Part shown: positions 63,891 to 64,000 of the stretch, piece by piece
Layout of the letters: the number at the start of each line of letters is the position of its first letter
Position numbering within the stretch: position 1 is the stretch's first letter
Origin: Glandiceps talaboti
Lineage: Eukaryota; Hemichordata; Enteropneusta; Spengelidae
Assembly: GCF_964340395.1 (NCBI RefSeq)
Contig: NC_135559.1
Coordinates: 867,501-931,500 of the forward strand
DNA length: 64,000 bases
Reading direction: 5' to 3'
The notes under the pieces: generated by a model
Told to the model about the DNA's origin: nothing
Seen by the model: only the letters and a program-made list of their open reading frames with translations
Database searches by the model: none
Position numbers and translations under genes: made by a program

Positions 63891-64000
63891 ATGTCCTCAA
63901 TACAAGTCAAGGTTTCCTAGGGTCATAAGTTGTGTGAAGGTTGATGGTAAAACAATAACAGGTTGTGCTGAATCAGTAGATATCTGATTTTACATGAAGG

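Noticed and set aside
59321-64000. Final ACER3 exon inside the window
   Set aside because: I searched for a phase-0 exon encoding an FGxWP-like segment after an AG acceptor and found none; it is expected beyond the right edge.

Overview
The window is animal nuclear DNA: intron-split genes with GT-AG splice sites, AT-rich non-coding sequence, SINEs, non-LTR and Penelope-type retroelement debris, and a very high load of micro- and minisatellites. The EGF/HYR domain combination, the tRNA-headed SINEs and the gene content suggest a marine invertebrate, most plausibly an invertebrate deuterostome (lancelet or hemichordate type). I cannot fix the phylum from sequence alone.

Three protein-coding genes are supported. 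(1) Minus strand, 9686 down to the left edge: the N-terminal part of a secreted or cell-surface modular protein, with a signal-peptide exon, eight EGF-like exons, one HYR exon and one unrecognised cysteine-bearing exon, all in phase 1; its 3' part lies outside the window. (2) Plus strand, 11544-18126: a complete eight-exon gene for COP9 signalosome subunit 6 (320 aa). (3) Plus strand, from 22768: an alkaline ceramidase 3-like gene (ACER3), nine exons to 59320 (247 codons); the last ~20 residues are expected beyond the right edge. The EGF/HYR gene and COPS6 are divergent, separated by about 1.9 kb; COPS6 and ACER3 are in the same direction, about 4.6 kb apart. Nothing suggests that the three genes work together.

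Region by region: 0-9.7 kb is the EGF/HYR gene, with a 5'-truncated LINE, SINE pieces and a minisatellite apparently grown out of a SINE head in its introns. 9.7-11.5 kb is intergenic with two large simple-repeat tracts. 11.5-18.6 kb is COPS6 with SINEs and foldback elements in introns. 18.6-22.7 kb is intergenic with a decayed LINE. 22.7-64 kb is ACER3, whose introns hold most of the repeats: a 4.8-kb first intron, a G-rich 2.3-kb minisatellite in intron 4, an exon-derived minisatellite in intron 5, and a 19.8-kb intron 8 carrying at least eight unrelated tandem-repeat families, including a 4.5-kb array with a near-perfect 1401-bp internal duplication. A hAT-like MITE with an 8-bp target duplication, a second TIR family, several long foldback elements and a Penelope-type GIY-YIG fragment are also present.

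No prokaryotic, CRISPR or viral features are seen. The most informative items are the alternating calcium-binding and non-binding EGF exons with duplicated intron flanks, the two minisatellites with traceable sources (a SINE and a coding exon), the modular SINE family, and nested transposon insertions.
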